DNA of 28,491 nt from a virus. Under the pieces are notes generated by a model. The model saw only the letters and a list, made by a program, of their open reading frames with translations. It did not search any database and was not told the DNA's origin. The stretch covers positions 1 to 28,491 of the IMG/VR virus record IMGVR_UViG_3300031566_000285; one strand, given 5' to 3'. Made by a program: the position numbers and the translations under genes. Below are positions 15,557 to 24,029 of the stretch, piece by piece (position 1 is the stretch's first letter; every line of letters starts with the position of its first letter).

Positions 15557-15660
15557 TGGCACTAGACAAGCGACTGCACCTCTTCAGGATGGCAACTATA
15601 GTTGGCAGCGTTGTTATTATTCCATACTTTGTGTTACGTTGGACCAAGCGCATACTCTGA
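15553..15660 (+). CDS. 35-residue single-span membrane peptide
   Basis: An ATG inside ATGATGG overlaps the S74 fibre stop by four bases, and the frame runs to TGA at 15658-15660. The peptide starts MMALDKRLHLFRM, continues with a hydrophobic segment ATIVGSVVIIPYFVL, and ends RWTKRIL. It has positive charges on both sides of one membrane span. The coupling to the fibre gene and the filled gap to the nozzle gene support a real gene. The size suits a small phage membrane peptide, possibly holin- or antiholin-like, but no function is shown. Confidence 0.58.
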   Translation: MMALDKRLHLFRMATIVGSVVIIPYFVLRWTKRIL

Positions 15661-15669
15661 GAGGCGACA

Positions 15670-17151
15670 ATGGCTTTAATTGATCTGAACATTCCCGCTG
15701 GCGTCTATAAAAACGGGACGGACTTGCAGAGCATGGGTCGCTGGCATGATGCAAGTTTAATCCGCTGGGGTGACGGCGTTATGCGCCCAATTGGAGGCTG
15801 GCGTTTACGCTCCTCAACAGCGGCCAATGCCGTCCTGCGCGGCATGTTGACTTGGATTGATAACAGCTCAGACCGTTGGATTGCATCTGGCACATACGAC
15901 AAACTTTACATCTGGAATACAGTAGGCACGCGATTTGACATTACTCCCGCTGGCTTAACATCGGGCCGCGAGGACGCTATTGCGTTCACAGGCTTTGGCG
16001 GCGGGACATACGGCAGTTACGCATATGGCGTCGCCCGACCTGACACAGTTCGAATCCAACCTGCTACAAGTTGGGATTTGGAATCATGGGGCGAATATTT
16101 GCTGGCCTGCAACGAAGATGACGGTAAGATTTACGAGTGGCAGCTTGACACAGCCGTAGTGGCAGCGGTTCTGTCTAACGCTCCAGTTGACAATCTTGGC
16201 TGCGTTGTAACCGAAGAGCGCTTCTTGTTTGCGCTTGGCGCTGACGGCAATCCCCGCAAGGTACAATGGTCAGATCGTGAAGATAATACTCTATGGACGC
16301 CAGCCGCTACTAACGAAGCCGGTGATCTTGAGCTAAACACTTCCGGCACGCTGATGAAGGGCATGACCGTTCGCGGCCAGACTTTACTTTTAACAACACG
16401 CGACGCCCACATTGCCAACTACATTGGGCCACCTTATGTTTACGGCATTGAGCGGGTTGGCACGGCATGTGGGTTAGCCGCAAAGCAAGCTGCCGTTGTG
16501 GTTGATGCCAGCGCATTCTGGATGGGCGCTAATTCGTTTTACACATATCAGGGCGGAGCTGTGCAAGAACTTCCGTGCGACGTGTCTGACTATGTGTTTA
16601 ATGACATTAACAAAGGTCAGATCAGCAAAGTATTTGGCATGTCAAACTCAATGTTTGGCGAAGTAACTTGGTTCTACCCAAGCTCAGCGTCAATTGAGAA
16701 TGACCGCTACGTCACATATAACTACACAGAAAACACTTGGATGATCGGCAACTTGGCCCGCACGGCAGGAAGCGACCGTGGCGCGTTTATCCAGCCCATG
16801 ATGGCTGACCCGGCAGACTATAAGATATATGAGCATGAAGTTGGTTTTGACTACGGCACGTTGACGCCGTTTGCTGAAACTGGGCCTTTTCGCATTGGCA
16901 CTGGCAACCAAGTTATGAGAGTGACTGAATTATTGCCGGATGAAAAATCTCAAGGCGACGTGACTGCAATTTTTAAAACGCGCTTTTACCCAAACGGCGA
17001 GGAACGGTCATACGGACCGTATTCCATGAGCAATCCAACGTCGGTAAGGTTTACCGGGCGTCAGGTTCGCATGCGTATTGAGGGTGAGCGCTTAGCTGAT
17101 TGGCGCGTTGGAATTAATCGGCTTGACGCTGTTGCTGGTGGTCGTAGATGA
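15670..17151 (+). CDS. Tail nozzle / tail tube closure protein
   Basis: The protein is 493 residues, starting after GAGAGGCGACA. It has the pattern of SU10-like and podoviral nozzle proteins: DLNIPAGVYKNGTDLQSMGR, IRWGDGVMRPIGGWRLR, LYIWNTVGTRFDITP, VTEERFLFALGADGNPRKVQ, WSDREDNTLWTP and repeated beta-propeller-like blades with W and aromatic residues. Six copies would extend the tail below the adaptor. It ends four bases inside the next gene. Homology is by recognition of the pattern. Confidence 0.82.
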   Translation: MALIDLNIPAGVYKNGTDLQSMGRWHDASLIRWGDGVMRPIGGWRLRSSTAANAVLRGMLTWIDNSSDRWIASGTYDKLYIWNTVGTRFDITPAGLTSGREDAIAFTGFGGGTYGSYAYGVARPDTVRIQPATSWDLESWGEYLLACNEDDGKIYEWQLDTAVVAAVLSNAPVDNLGCVVTEERFLFALGADGNPRKVQWSDREDNTLWTPAATNEAGDLELNTSGTLMKGMTVRGQTLLLTTRDAHIANYIGPPYVYGIERVGTACGLAAKQAAVVVDASAFWMGANSFYTYQGGAVQELPCDVSDYVFNDINKGQISKVFGMSNSMFGEVTWFYPSSASIENDRYVTYNYTENTWMIGNLARTAGSDRGAFIQPMMADPADYKIYEHEVGFDYGTLTPFAETGPFRIGTGNQVMRVTELLPDEKSQGDVTAIFKTRFYPNGEERSYGPYSMSNPTSVRFTGRQVRMRIEGERLADWRVGINRLDAVAGGRR

Positions 17152-17810
17152 CCCAGCAGAACCGTCCACCAGAGCCGCAGGATAAAGATTGGCAGACTTG
17201 GGGCCGACGCCTTATGTCGTACCTGTCCCAAACTCGCTCTGCGCTGGTTCAGCAAACTGGCGGCGAAAGTGCGGCAGAAGATGGAACGATCATGTGGGAC
17301 AGGCAAAACCAGTGGCCTGTTATTAGTAGAAACGGCGTTTGGCGGCAAATTGTTATTGCTAATGGCGTGGCTCACCTTGAAATTAACACAGACCAAACTG
17401 CTGCTGCTATTAATACAGCGTATCCACTTACATATACAATCATGGCTGGTAGCGTTGGCGTTTCGCTTGGCACGCCAGCTTCTCGCGTAATCTTTACGGA
17501 AGGTGGATCATATACATTAAGTTTTACAGCACAGACATCATCTACGTCTAGCTCTACTGTTAATTTTTGGTTTTGGCCTCGGATAAATGGAGTAGACATT
17601 GCAGATAGCGGTATGCAAAATACACTACACCAAAATGGCGCTACAATGATTGTATCTCGTACACAAATATTTAATGTTGATGCAGGCGATTACTTAGAGG
17701 CATATTGGGCGACAGACAGCACTAATGGCAGCTTGCAGCACCACGCCGCAACTGCGTTTGCCCCAGCCACTCCCGCTTCAACACTTGCTATATCCAGGGT
17801 GAACGCATGA
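17148..17810 (+). CDS. Beta-rich virion protein, probable tail fibre or tip component
   Basis: The protein is 220 residues and overlaps the nozzle stop by four bases. The N-terminal part (QDKDWQTWGRRLMSYLSQTR) is a helix for attachment. Residues about 95-220 look like a jelly-roll (SRVIFTEGGSYTLSFTAQTS, FWFWPRINGVDIADSGMQ, TQIFNVDAGDYLEAYWATDS), similar to C1q/TNF-like fibre tips. A receptor-binding or capsid-fibre role is plausible from fold and position. It overlaps the next gene by four bases. Confidence 0.68.
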   Translation: MTQQNRPPEPQDKDWQTWGRRLMSYLSQTRSALVQQTGGESAAEDGTIMWDRQNQWPVISRNGVWRQIVIANGVAHLEINTDQTAAAINTAYPLTYTIMAGSVGVSLGTPASRVIFTEGGSYTLSFTAQTSSTSSSTVNFWFWPRINGVDIADSGMQNTLHQNGATMIVSRTQIFNVDAGDYLEAYWATDSTNGSLQHHAATAFAPATPASTLAISRVNA

Positions 17811-18169
17811 ATGAAGAACTAGAGCGTTGCAGGACTTGGATTGAGGCTGCCTTGGGTTACTCAGGCGGCACTCACGACTTTATTGACGTGGCCGAGGGCA
17901 TATACAAAGGCACGATGCAGTTGTGGCCAACGCCAAAGGGGTGCATAGTAACTGAAATCGTGGTATATCCACGGAAGAAGATTTTAAACGTGTTTCTTGG
18001 TGGCGGTGAATTGGACCAGATTTTGGATATGCACGACGATGTAATAGAGTGGGCAAAAGCACAAGGTTGCGTAGCCCTTACCATGACTGGCCGCTTTGGC
18101 TGGAAGAAATCATTGAAGGCGCACGGTTGGGAAGCCCAACATTCGTCATATGTTAAGGAGTTTGGCTAA
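17807..18169 (+). CDS. GNAT-like small internal virion protein (T7 gp13-type)
   Basis: The protein is 120 residues. The motif order (ELERCRTWIEAALGYSGGTH, LWPTPKGCIVTEIVVYPRKK, LNVFLGGGELDQILDMHDDV, CVALTMTGRFGWKKSLKAHG) matches a common phage family. It looks like a degenerate GNAT fold: a strand V-TEIVVYP, then the helix and the GR.GW.K..K..GW motif. T7 gp13 belongs to this broad group and is needed for correct assembly of internal virion proteins. The acetyl-CoA loop (Q/RxxGxG/A) is not evident, so a structural rather than enzymatic role is likelier. It overlaps genes on both sides, starting the ejection-protein run. Confidence 0.68.
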   Translation: MNEELERCRTWIEAALGYSGGTHDFIDVAEGIYKGTMQLWPTPKGCIVTEIVVYPRKKILNVFLGGGELDQILDMHDDVIEWAKAQGCVALTMTGRFGWKKSLKAHGWEAQHSSYVKEFG

Positions 18170-19503
18170 TGTCTGGCGGAAAAGGTGGATCAACCACATC
18201 TAGTGTTACAATACCTGAGTATATTGAGGCTGCTGCCCAGCGCAACCTGAACAAAGCCGAGCGTATTTCGCAAATTGGCTACACACCGTATTATGGCCCA
18301 GACGTTGCAGGGTTTACGCCCATGCAGCAAGCTGCGTTTCAGAACACGGCTGACACTGCTGGCGCATTTGGCATGGCGGCGCCATCTTCCCAGCAAGACA
18401 TTTACGGCGGCATGGCTCCACCAACAGAATATGCTGGCGGGGTTCAGGGTTACTCTGCCGCGCCAATTTACGAACAGTCGTTGGAGGCATTAGCTCAAAA
18501 TCGTCCCGGCCAGAAGGCTTACATTGATAGCTTCTTTATTGACCCGACCAGCGGTAGCGGATCAGCAGGCAACTTTGCTCCGATTGACTACACGCAGTAT
18601 CAGACCAATGCTGCGGCAGCTCGCGCTGGCGGCGCAGGTGGCGGCGGCGGAGATGGCGGAGATGGCGGAGATGGCGGTGGAGCTGGCGGCGGATTATCAA
18701 CTCCAGATTACAATTATGGTGGGGAAACCTATGCTGGCGGAGATTACGCGAACTCGCAGATTACAAATCCAGCAGGCGGAACTGGAATTGGTTCGATTAC
18801 AAACACATCTGCACCGGGTACCTTTGAGGGAATTGGCAACGACATGGGTGAGGCTTTAACTGGTCTTGCGGCTAATACACTTCCCGGTAAGTTCCTGCTT
18901 GGGCCTTCTTACAATGTTGGAGGTGCAAACAATCCGATTAAAACACCAACTATTAATGAAGTGGTTACTAACGCCCCGAGCGGAATGGAATATAATCCGA
19001 CTACCGGCAGCTACTCCGGTGGCAGCGACAATGTTTTCACAGCTTCAACTTCAGGGACTGCCCCGGTCAGGCCATTGGCAAGTCCAAATCGTACTGATAG
19101 CAGTGACAGTGGTAATACAAGCGACACTGGCAGCGGCAAAACCCCGCCCAGTGTCATCTGCGCCGCTATGAATAAGATGGGCTTACTGCCTGACGACATT
19201 TACGCGCTGGATTTGGAATTTGGCCTAAAGGTCAACCGAGAAGACCCAGTGTTGGGTGACGGTTATCGCCTGTGGGCTTTGCCCGTGTCTGAGTTTATTA
19301 AGAAAGACACGCTTGGAGCTAGAGCATTGCGCGCATTTTTACTGCCGCTTACATTGGCTTGGGCAAAAGAAATGGCGCACCAGATGCGTCCAGACGACTA
19401 TAAACCAAACTATGCTGGCAAAGTTATTATGGCCATTGGCCATCCAACTTGCCGCGCAATTGGCCACGTTTTCCTTGGTCGCCTAGTAAAGAAGGACGTG
19501 TAA
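18169..19503 (+). CDS. Internal virion/ejection protein with Gly-rich linker
   Basis: The protein is 444 residues and its first base is the last base of the previous stop. The N-terminus (VTIPEYIEAAAQRNLNKAER, YTPYYGPDVAGFTPMQQAAF, QNTADTAGAFGM) is conserved among phage internal proteins. Residues 153-175 are a Gly/Asp run (GGAGGGGGDGGDGGDGG), followed by a disordered Ser/Thr/Gly region to about 325. Residues 328-444 form a helical module (VICAAMNKMGLLPDDIYALD, GYRLWALPVSEFIKK, AWAKEMAHQM, GKVIMAIGHPTCRAIGH). The protein probably sits in the capsid and is released with the DNA. Confidence 0.72.
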   Translation: MSGGKGGSTTSSVTIPEYIEAAAQRNLNKAERISQIGYTPYYGPDVAGFTPMQQAAFQNTADTAGAFGMAAPSSQQDIYGGMAPPTEYAGGVQGYSAAPIYEQSLEALAQNRPGQKAYIDSFFIDPTSGSGSAGNFAPIDYTQYQTNAAAARAGGAGGGGGDGGDGGDGGGAGGGLSTPDYNYGGETYAGGDYANSQITNPAGGTGIGSITNTSAPGTFEGIGNDMGEALTGLAANTLPGKFLLGPSYNVGGANNPIKTPTINEVVTNAPSGMEYNPTTGSYSGGSDNVFTASTSGTAPVRPLASPNRTDSSDSGNTSDTGSGKTPPSVICAAMNKMGLLPDDIYALDLEFGLKVNREDPVLGDGYRLWALPVSEFIKKDTLGARALRAFLLPLTLAWAKEMAHQMRPDDYKPNYAGKVIMAIGHPTCRAIGHVFLGRLVKKDV

Positions 19504-19504
19504 G

Positions 19505-20437
19505 ATGGGAAGCTCAGCATTAGCACCAACAATACAGCCGCAAGCTATGCCGCAAGGGCAAGCTCAGTACGCGCCAATGGCTCCACAGGGTCAGTTTAAT
19601 GTAAACCAAGCGGCGGCAGGCGGATTGCAGCAGGCCATGCAGGGTACACAACAAGCAATGCAAGCCCCAATTAACATTGGCGCTTATGCTAATCCATACG
19701 AAAATCAAGTTGTTCAGCAATCCATGCGCGATGTTGGTAGCGCTGCGCAAATGGGGCTTAATCAGCTTGATGCTCAAGCCGGTGCAGCCCAAGCCTTTGG
19801 CGGCTCACGTCACGGTATTGCGCAAGCAGAAACAATGAAAGGCTTTAACCAGCAGGCGCTGGATCAAGCCGCCCAACTTCGGTCGCAGGGCTTCAATGCA
19901 TCATTGCGAGCTGCAATGGCTGATCGTCAGGCTCGACTTGGCGCTGCGTCTCAACTTGGTTATCTAGGTCAGCAAGCGTTCGGCGTGGGTCAGACTATTC
20001 AGAGCAATCAGCGGCAGCAAGGCTTGTTACAGCAAAGCATTCAGCAAGCGCTTATTGATGCTGCAAGGCAGCAATATGCTGGCTACACAGGCGCGCCACA
20101 AACGGCGCTTCAGGCTCCGCTGGACGCGCTTGGCATTGCCCAGCAGGGAGGAGCAAGAACGACAACTGACTCAGATCAACCCGGCTTGCTCAGCTATTTG
20201 CAAACTGGCGCTAAGATTGCGGCGCTCTGCTGGGTTGCCCGCGAGGTTTACGGTAAGGACGACCCTAAGTGGCTTCAATTCCGCGAGTGGGTTATCGGCT
20301 ACTCGCCAGATTGGTTTTACAAGGCTTACAGCAAATATGGCGAAAATGTGGCAAAGGCTGTCAGCAAAATGCCAGCGCTTAAAGCTATCATTCGTCCTTA
20401 CATGGACGCCAAACGTAAGGCGATTGGATTTAAGTAA
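19505..20437 (+). CDS. Gln-rich internal virion/ejection protein
   Basis: The protein is 310 residues. A Gln/Pro/Ala-rich head (PQAMPQGQAQYAPMAPQGQF) precedes long Ala/Gln helices: ANPYENQVVQQSMRDVGSAA, AGAAQAFGGSRHGIAQAETM, LIDAARQQYAGYTGAPQ. The AFGGSR.G..QAET motif is widespread in podovirus proteins placed here. The C-terminus (CWVAREVYGKDDPKWLQFRE, YSPDWFYKAYSKYGENVAKA) is a separate helical module ending in basic residues. An ejection or trans-envelope channel role is inferred by analogy. The stop overlaps the next start (TAATG). Confidence 0.72.
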   Translation: MGSSALAPTIQPQAMPQGQAQYAPMAPQGQFNVNQAAAGGLQQAMQGTQQAMQAPINIGAYANPYENQVVQQSMRDVGSAAQMGLNQLDAQAGAAQAFGGSRHGIAQAETMKGFNQQALDQAAQLRSQGFNASLRAAMADRQARLGAASQLGYLGQQAFGVGQTIQSNQRQQGLLQQSIQQALIDAARQQYAGYTGAPQTALQAPLDALGIAQQGGARTTTDSDQPGLLSYLQTGAKIAALCWVAREVYGKDDPKWLQFREWVIGYSPDWFYKAYSKYGENVAKAVSKMPALKAIIRPYMDAKRKAIGFK

Positions 20438-22062
20438 TGGCAAAAGGTTTTATCCCTCTCGAAAAGCAAATGGACTTCCTCTGGAGTGAACTTCAGGGAA
20501 AGGAAAAAGCTGGCTTTGGCAAGTTTCTTTCCGCCGGGGTTAATACGCCGGAAGACTATGCGACGCTGTGGGATAAAACCTATGAGCGCTCTGGCGGCGC
20601 TGGCGATGCAAAGGCTAGAGATTACGCAGGCAGCGTATTTGCGGCCATGTCCGACGGCACTTCAAACCAAGAGTTAATTTCTCCAAACGCCAAGTTTACC
20701 TACAACTATCTAACGCAAAAGGGCATGACGCCACAGCAAGCCGCCGGCGTCACTGGCCGCTTGATGGCTGAAAGCTACGAGGAAATGAACCCAGACGCCC
20801 GCAACACTATGGCAGGCGGTCAAGGCACATACGGCGTAGCGCAGTGGCGTGGCAGCCGGATGGACGACTTGGCCAACTTTGCCGGTGTTGATGTGGGCGA
20901 TATTACATCACTGCCGGCGACTACACCCGGCGGCGGATTACTTACAACAAGCCAAGGAACCTCACCCATGATTGATCCAACAAAAGCTCCTTTGATGGGC
21001 AGCGAGGCAATGTATAAATTCGACCCGCAGGCATCGCAGCAGGCAGCTCAGCAAGCTCAGCGTCCACAGCAGGGCGGGCTTGGCGGTTTGCTCTCAACGC
21101 TGAAAGACAAGGCAATGGCCGTTGACCCGCAGACCGGGATGACAGGTTTTGAGCGCTTTGCGTCTGCACTTGATCCACTAATTATGGAAGAGTTTCGCGG
21201 TGGTGAAGGCATTAGAGAGCGTGGCGCGCAACGGGTTGCTGCTGGAAACAAGAACAGAACCATTGAGATGTTGCGAGCTAGAGGTCGCGCAGACTTGGCA
21301 GACATGGTTGAGCGTGGCATGATTTCACCGACTGAGGCGGCTGGGCAGTTGCTGGCGGTGCCGAAAGAAAAAGGCAGAACCGTTGACGCAGCAACATTGC
21401 GCAAAATGTTCCCCGGCGCTCAAATTGAAGATGGGCTTTACAACTTAAAGCCTGACGGAACAGCGAACAAAGTTGGCGGCGGCGGCGTTAATGTAACCGT
21501 CGGCGGCGAAGGCACGGAAGCGTTTGAGAAAGAGTTTGGCCAACTTGACGCAAGAAAGTTAGCGTCTATTGATAATGTCGGCTCCTCTGCATCAAGAAGT
21601 TTAATGCAGATCGACCGGCTTGAAACGCTTTTAAACAATGTACCAACCGGCATGAGCGCAAACATCAAGCAGCTTGCTGGTAACTTCGGCATCCAGACAG
21701 AGGGTCTAGGCGATATTCAAGCTGCGACAGCTATAATTAACGCACTTGTCCCGGCACAACGGCCAGTCGGTTCTGGGCCAATGTCTGATGCTGACTTGGA
21801 TTTGTTTAAACAATCTTTGCCTCGCATAATCAACTCGCCCGGCGGCAACCAGATGATTATCGACACAATGCGCGGGCTTGCGCAATATGACGCGATGGGT
21901 TCTGAAATTGTGCAAAGATTCCGCGCTAAAGAAATATCAAAAGTTGACGCGTTTAAGCTCTTAAATAGCCGACCAGACCCGTTTGCAAGTTTTAAGGCTT
22001 CAATGGGGCCAGTTGAAACTGACATGAGTACAGAAGACGCGCTAAAAATTCTAAACCAATAA
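20437..22062 (+). CDS. Virion lysozyme/ejection protein with an apparently permuted Phage_lysozyme2 domain
   Basis: The protein is 541 residues. Residues 83-150 match the first half of the Phage_lysozyme2 family: KFTYNYLTQKGMTPQQAAG, GRLMAESYEEMNPDARN with probable catalytic Glu112, and TYGVAQWRGSRMDDLANFAG. The usual second half, tQ.dFLw.EL...yErsg..ka...A, appears instead before it at residues 10-70 (KQMDFLWSELQGKEKAGFGK, YERSGGAGDAKARDYAGSVF). The halves are swapped relative to the order I know. A Gln linker (about 200-215) leads to a helical C-terminus (NALVPAQRPVGSGPMSDADL, DLFKQSLPRIINSPGGN) common in podovirus internal proteins. The role is local opening of peptidoglycan during DNA entry. 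Confidence 0.78.
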   Translation: MAKGFIPLEKQMDFLWSELQGKEKAGFGKFLSAGVNTPEDYATLWDKTYERSGGAGDAKARDYAGSVFAAMSDGTSNQELISPNAKFTYNYLTQKGMTPQQAAGVTGRLMAESYEEMNPDARNTMAGGQGTYGVAQWRGSRMDDLANFAGVDVGDITSLPATTPGGGLLTTSQGTSPMIDPTKAPLMGSEAMYKFDPQASQQAAQQAQRPQQGGLGGLLSTLKDKAMAVDPQTGMTGFERFASALDPLIMEEFRGGEGIRERGAQRVAAGNKNRTIEMLRARGRADLADMVERGMISPTEAAGQLLAVPKEKGRTVDAATLRKMFPGAQIEDGLYNLKPDGTANKVGGGGVNVTVGGEGTEAFEKEFGQLDARKLASIDNVGSSASRSLMQIDRLETLLNNVPTGMSANIKQLAGNFGIQTEGLGDIQAATAIINALVPAQRPVGSGPMSDADLDLFKQSLPRIINSPGGNQMIIDTMRGLAQYDAMGSEIVQRFRAKEISKVDAFKLLNSRPDPFASFKASMGPVETDMSTEDALKILNQ

Positions 22063-22072
22063 GGGGCCGGAC

Positions 22073-24019
22073 ATGGCAGAGACAATGACATCGGCTGGCG
22101 CATCTCAAATACTCCAAGCCATCAAGGTTTTGGAAGTGTTAGAGGCAAACGGCACAATCAGCGCCGGTGAGCAGGCCGCATTGGATCGCGCACGGGCCAA
22201 GCAAAAGCCAGCAGAGCAAGCTGCCTTGGAAACTCGAGCCACATACGGCGGCCTTACCGCTGGCGCGATGATGAACTTAAACGACGAAGCTCGCGGGGCA
22301 TACAATTTTGCCAACAAGCTGTTGAAATCTCGTGACTTGGAAGGCGCAAAGAAGGCTTACGCAAAATATCGTGACCTTCAGCGCCAGATTGACCAAGCGC
22401 TGCAAGTTGTCGCGCCAGAACAATACGCCAGTGGGCAAACCGCTGGTGCAGTTGTGAGCATGGTTGCGCCGGGTGGCGTGGCATTTAGGGCTGGCTCAAA
22501 GCTGCCTGTGCTGGGCCAGATTGCTACATCTGGCGGCGTTGGCGCAACGGCCACAGCTCTGCCACAGTTTGCGGGCGGCGAAGATGGCTTCACTGCAAGG
22601 ATGTCAGAGGTTGACCCATTGACTACCGCTGTAGGCGGCACACTTGGCGCGGTTGCACCTGTCGCTGGCCGAATGGTTGGCGCTGTAACCCGTGGCGCGC
22701 AAAACTTAGCCCGCAAGGGTGTTGACGGATACGGCGGCGCAGCATCTCGCAAAGTTGCCAAAACGCTGTCAGGCCCGCAAGCAACCGGGCAAGATATTCA
22801 GTCATATTTAGACAGCCTTGGCCCAGAGGCCATGCTGGCCGACGTGCCGGGTCGCCCCCGTACAATGGCCCAAGGCTTAGCGACGATACCGGGCGAGGGT
22901 CAGGAAGTCTTGACTCGTGAAATTGGAGCGCGAGGCGCAGGCGCAGGCCAACGCATTGAAGATGTGATGACGCAGCGGATTGACCAGCCCAATGTCGGCT
23001 TCGAGGAAACTCTGGCCCAGCAAGAGCTAAAGTCTGGCGTGCTTGGGCCAATGTATGAGGCGGCAACGCAGAGCGACAAGACATTCGACGTTGACACGTT
23101 GCGCAGCGCATTGGTTTTGTATGGCAAAGATTCCTCACGGGCCGTGCGCGCCCAAATGAATGCTGTCCTGAAGGACTTAGGCGCAACCGGCCCGGTTAGC
23201 GCAGAAAAGCTGCACAACGTAAGGTCAGCCTTGAGCGATGTAATATTTAAAGAGGGTGGCAGCGTAGCTGTAAATTTAAAGCCAATTTTGCACAAAATGG
23301 ATGACCAGTTGGATACGCTTGGCAGCTACAAAGAAGCCCGATCCGGCTATTCTGACGCATCCGCCATCCAGAGAGCGGTTGAAGACGGCGAAAGGGTATT
23401 TACCGGCGGCAAAACATCCGCGCTTTCGCCCCGAGAATTGGAAGCAAAACTTGCAAACATGACAGACATAGAGCGGGCAGCTTTCCAGAAAGGTGCTAGA
23501 GACTACATTGGCGCATTGATGGGGACATCCCGCAACGACGCTGCCGCAGCTTGGGGCGAGTTTGCAAAATCTTGGAATGCTGAGAAGTTGAGAATGCTTG
23601 TTGGGGAAGATGACGCTATGGCGATTACTCAGCGATTGCTTGCTGAAAAAGAGTTTTCCAAAACCTCATCTGACGTTCTGGCTGGTTCGCAAACTGGCTT
23701 TCGCACGGAGGCTGCTGCCGGCTTGCGTGACCTGCGTGACCCTGACAGCCTTTCGGCACCTTCGGTCGGCCAGCGCGTCAAGGCTGCCTTGGCTGCGCCG
23801 GTCAACAGGATCATGGATGAGGTCATGTATGGCACGGGGAATATTCGGCGCGAAATCGGTGAGATACTTACGCTGCAAGGTCCAGAGCGTGACGCAGTGG
23901 TTGCTCAGCTTTTGGGCGAGGCTTCCAAGTTGCAAGATAAAACCAAGCTGCAAAATTTGACAAACATGCTTACGCAAGTCGGTCTTATGGCTTCTACGCC
24001 AGCGATTACAGGCGAATAA
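22073..24019 (+). CDS. Large internal virion/ejection protein with amphipathic helices
   Basis: The protein is 648 residues, starting after AAGGGGCCGGAC. The N-terminus is helical (ILQAIKVLEVLEANGTISAG). Residues about 123-165 (AGAVVSMVAPGGVAFRAGSK, LGQIATSGGVGATATALPQF) and 184-207 (PLTTAVGGTLGAVAPVAGRM) are Gly/Ala-rich and could insert in a membrane. The long C-terminal part is helical (TREIGARGAGAGQRIEDVMT, SAEKLHNVRSALSDVIFKEG). This is typical of the largest podovirus ejection protein, by position after the lysozyme protein and by composition. The proposed role is a DNA channel across the cell envelope. Confidence 0.74.
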   Translation: MAETMTSAGASQILQAIKVLEVLEANGTISAGEQAALDRARAKQKPAEQAALETRATYGGLTAGAMMNLNDEARGAYNFANKLLKSRDLEGAKKAYAKYRDLQRQIDQALQVVAPEQYASGQTAGAVVSMVAPGGVAFRAGSKLPVLGQIATSGGVGATATALPQFAGGEDGFTARMSEVDPLTTAVGGTLGAVAPVAGRMVGAVTRGAQNLARKGVDGYGGAASRKVAKTLSGPQATGQDIQSYLDSLGPEAMLADVPGRPRTMAQGLATIPGEGQEVLTREIGARGAGAGQRIEDVMTQRIDQPNVGFEETLAQQELKSGVLGPMYEAATQSDKTFDVDTLRSALVLYGKDSSRAVRAQMNAVLKDLGATGPVSAEKLHNVRSALSDVIFKEGGSVAVNLKPILHKMDDQLDTLGSYKEARSGYSDASAIQRAVEDGERVFTGGKTSALSPRELEAKLANMTDIERAAFQKGARDYIGALMGTSRNDAAAAWGEFAKSWNAEKLRMLVGEDDAMAITQRLLAEKEFSKTSSDVLAGSQTGFRTEAAAGLRDLRDPDSLSAPSVGQRVKAALAAPVNRIMDEVMYGTGNIRREIGEILTLQGPERDAVVAQLLGEASKLQDKTKLQNLTNMLTQVGLMASTPAITGE

Positions 24020-24029
24020 AGGGATTAAC

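Noticed and set aside
22378-23295. Overlapping - strand frames opposite the large ejection protein
   Set aside because: Three mutually overlapping frames in one strand are a composition effect of a G+C-periodic + strand gene.
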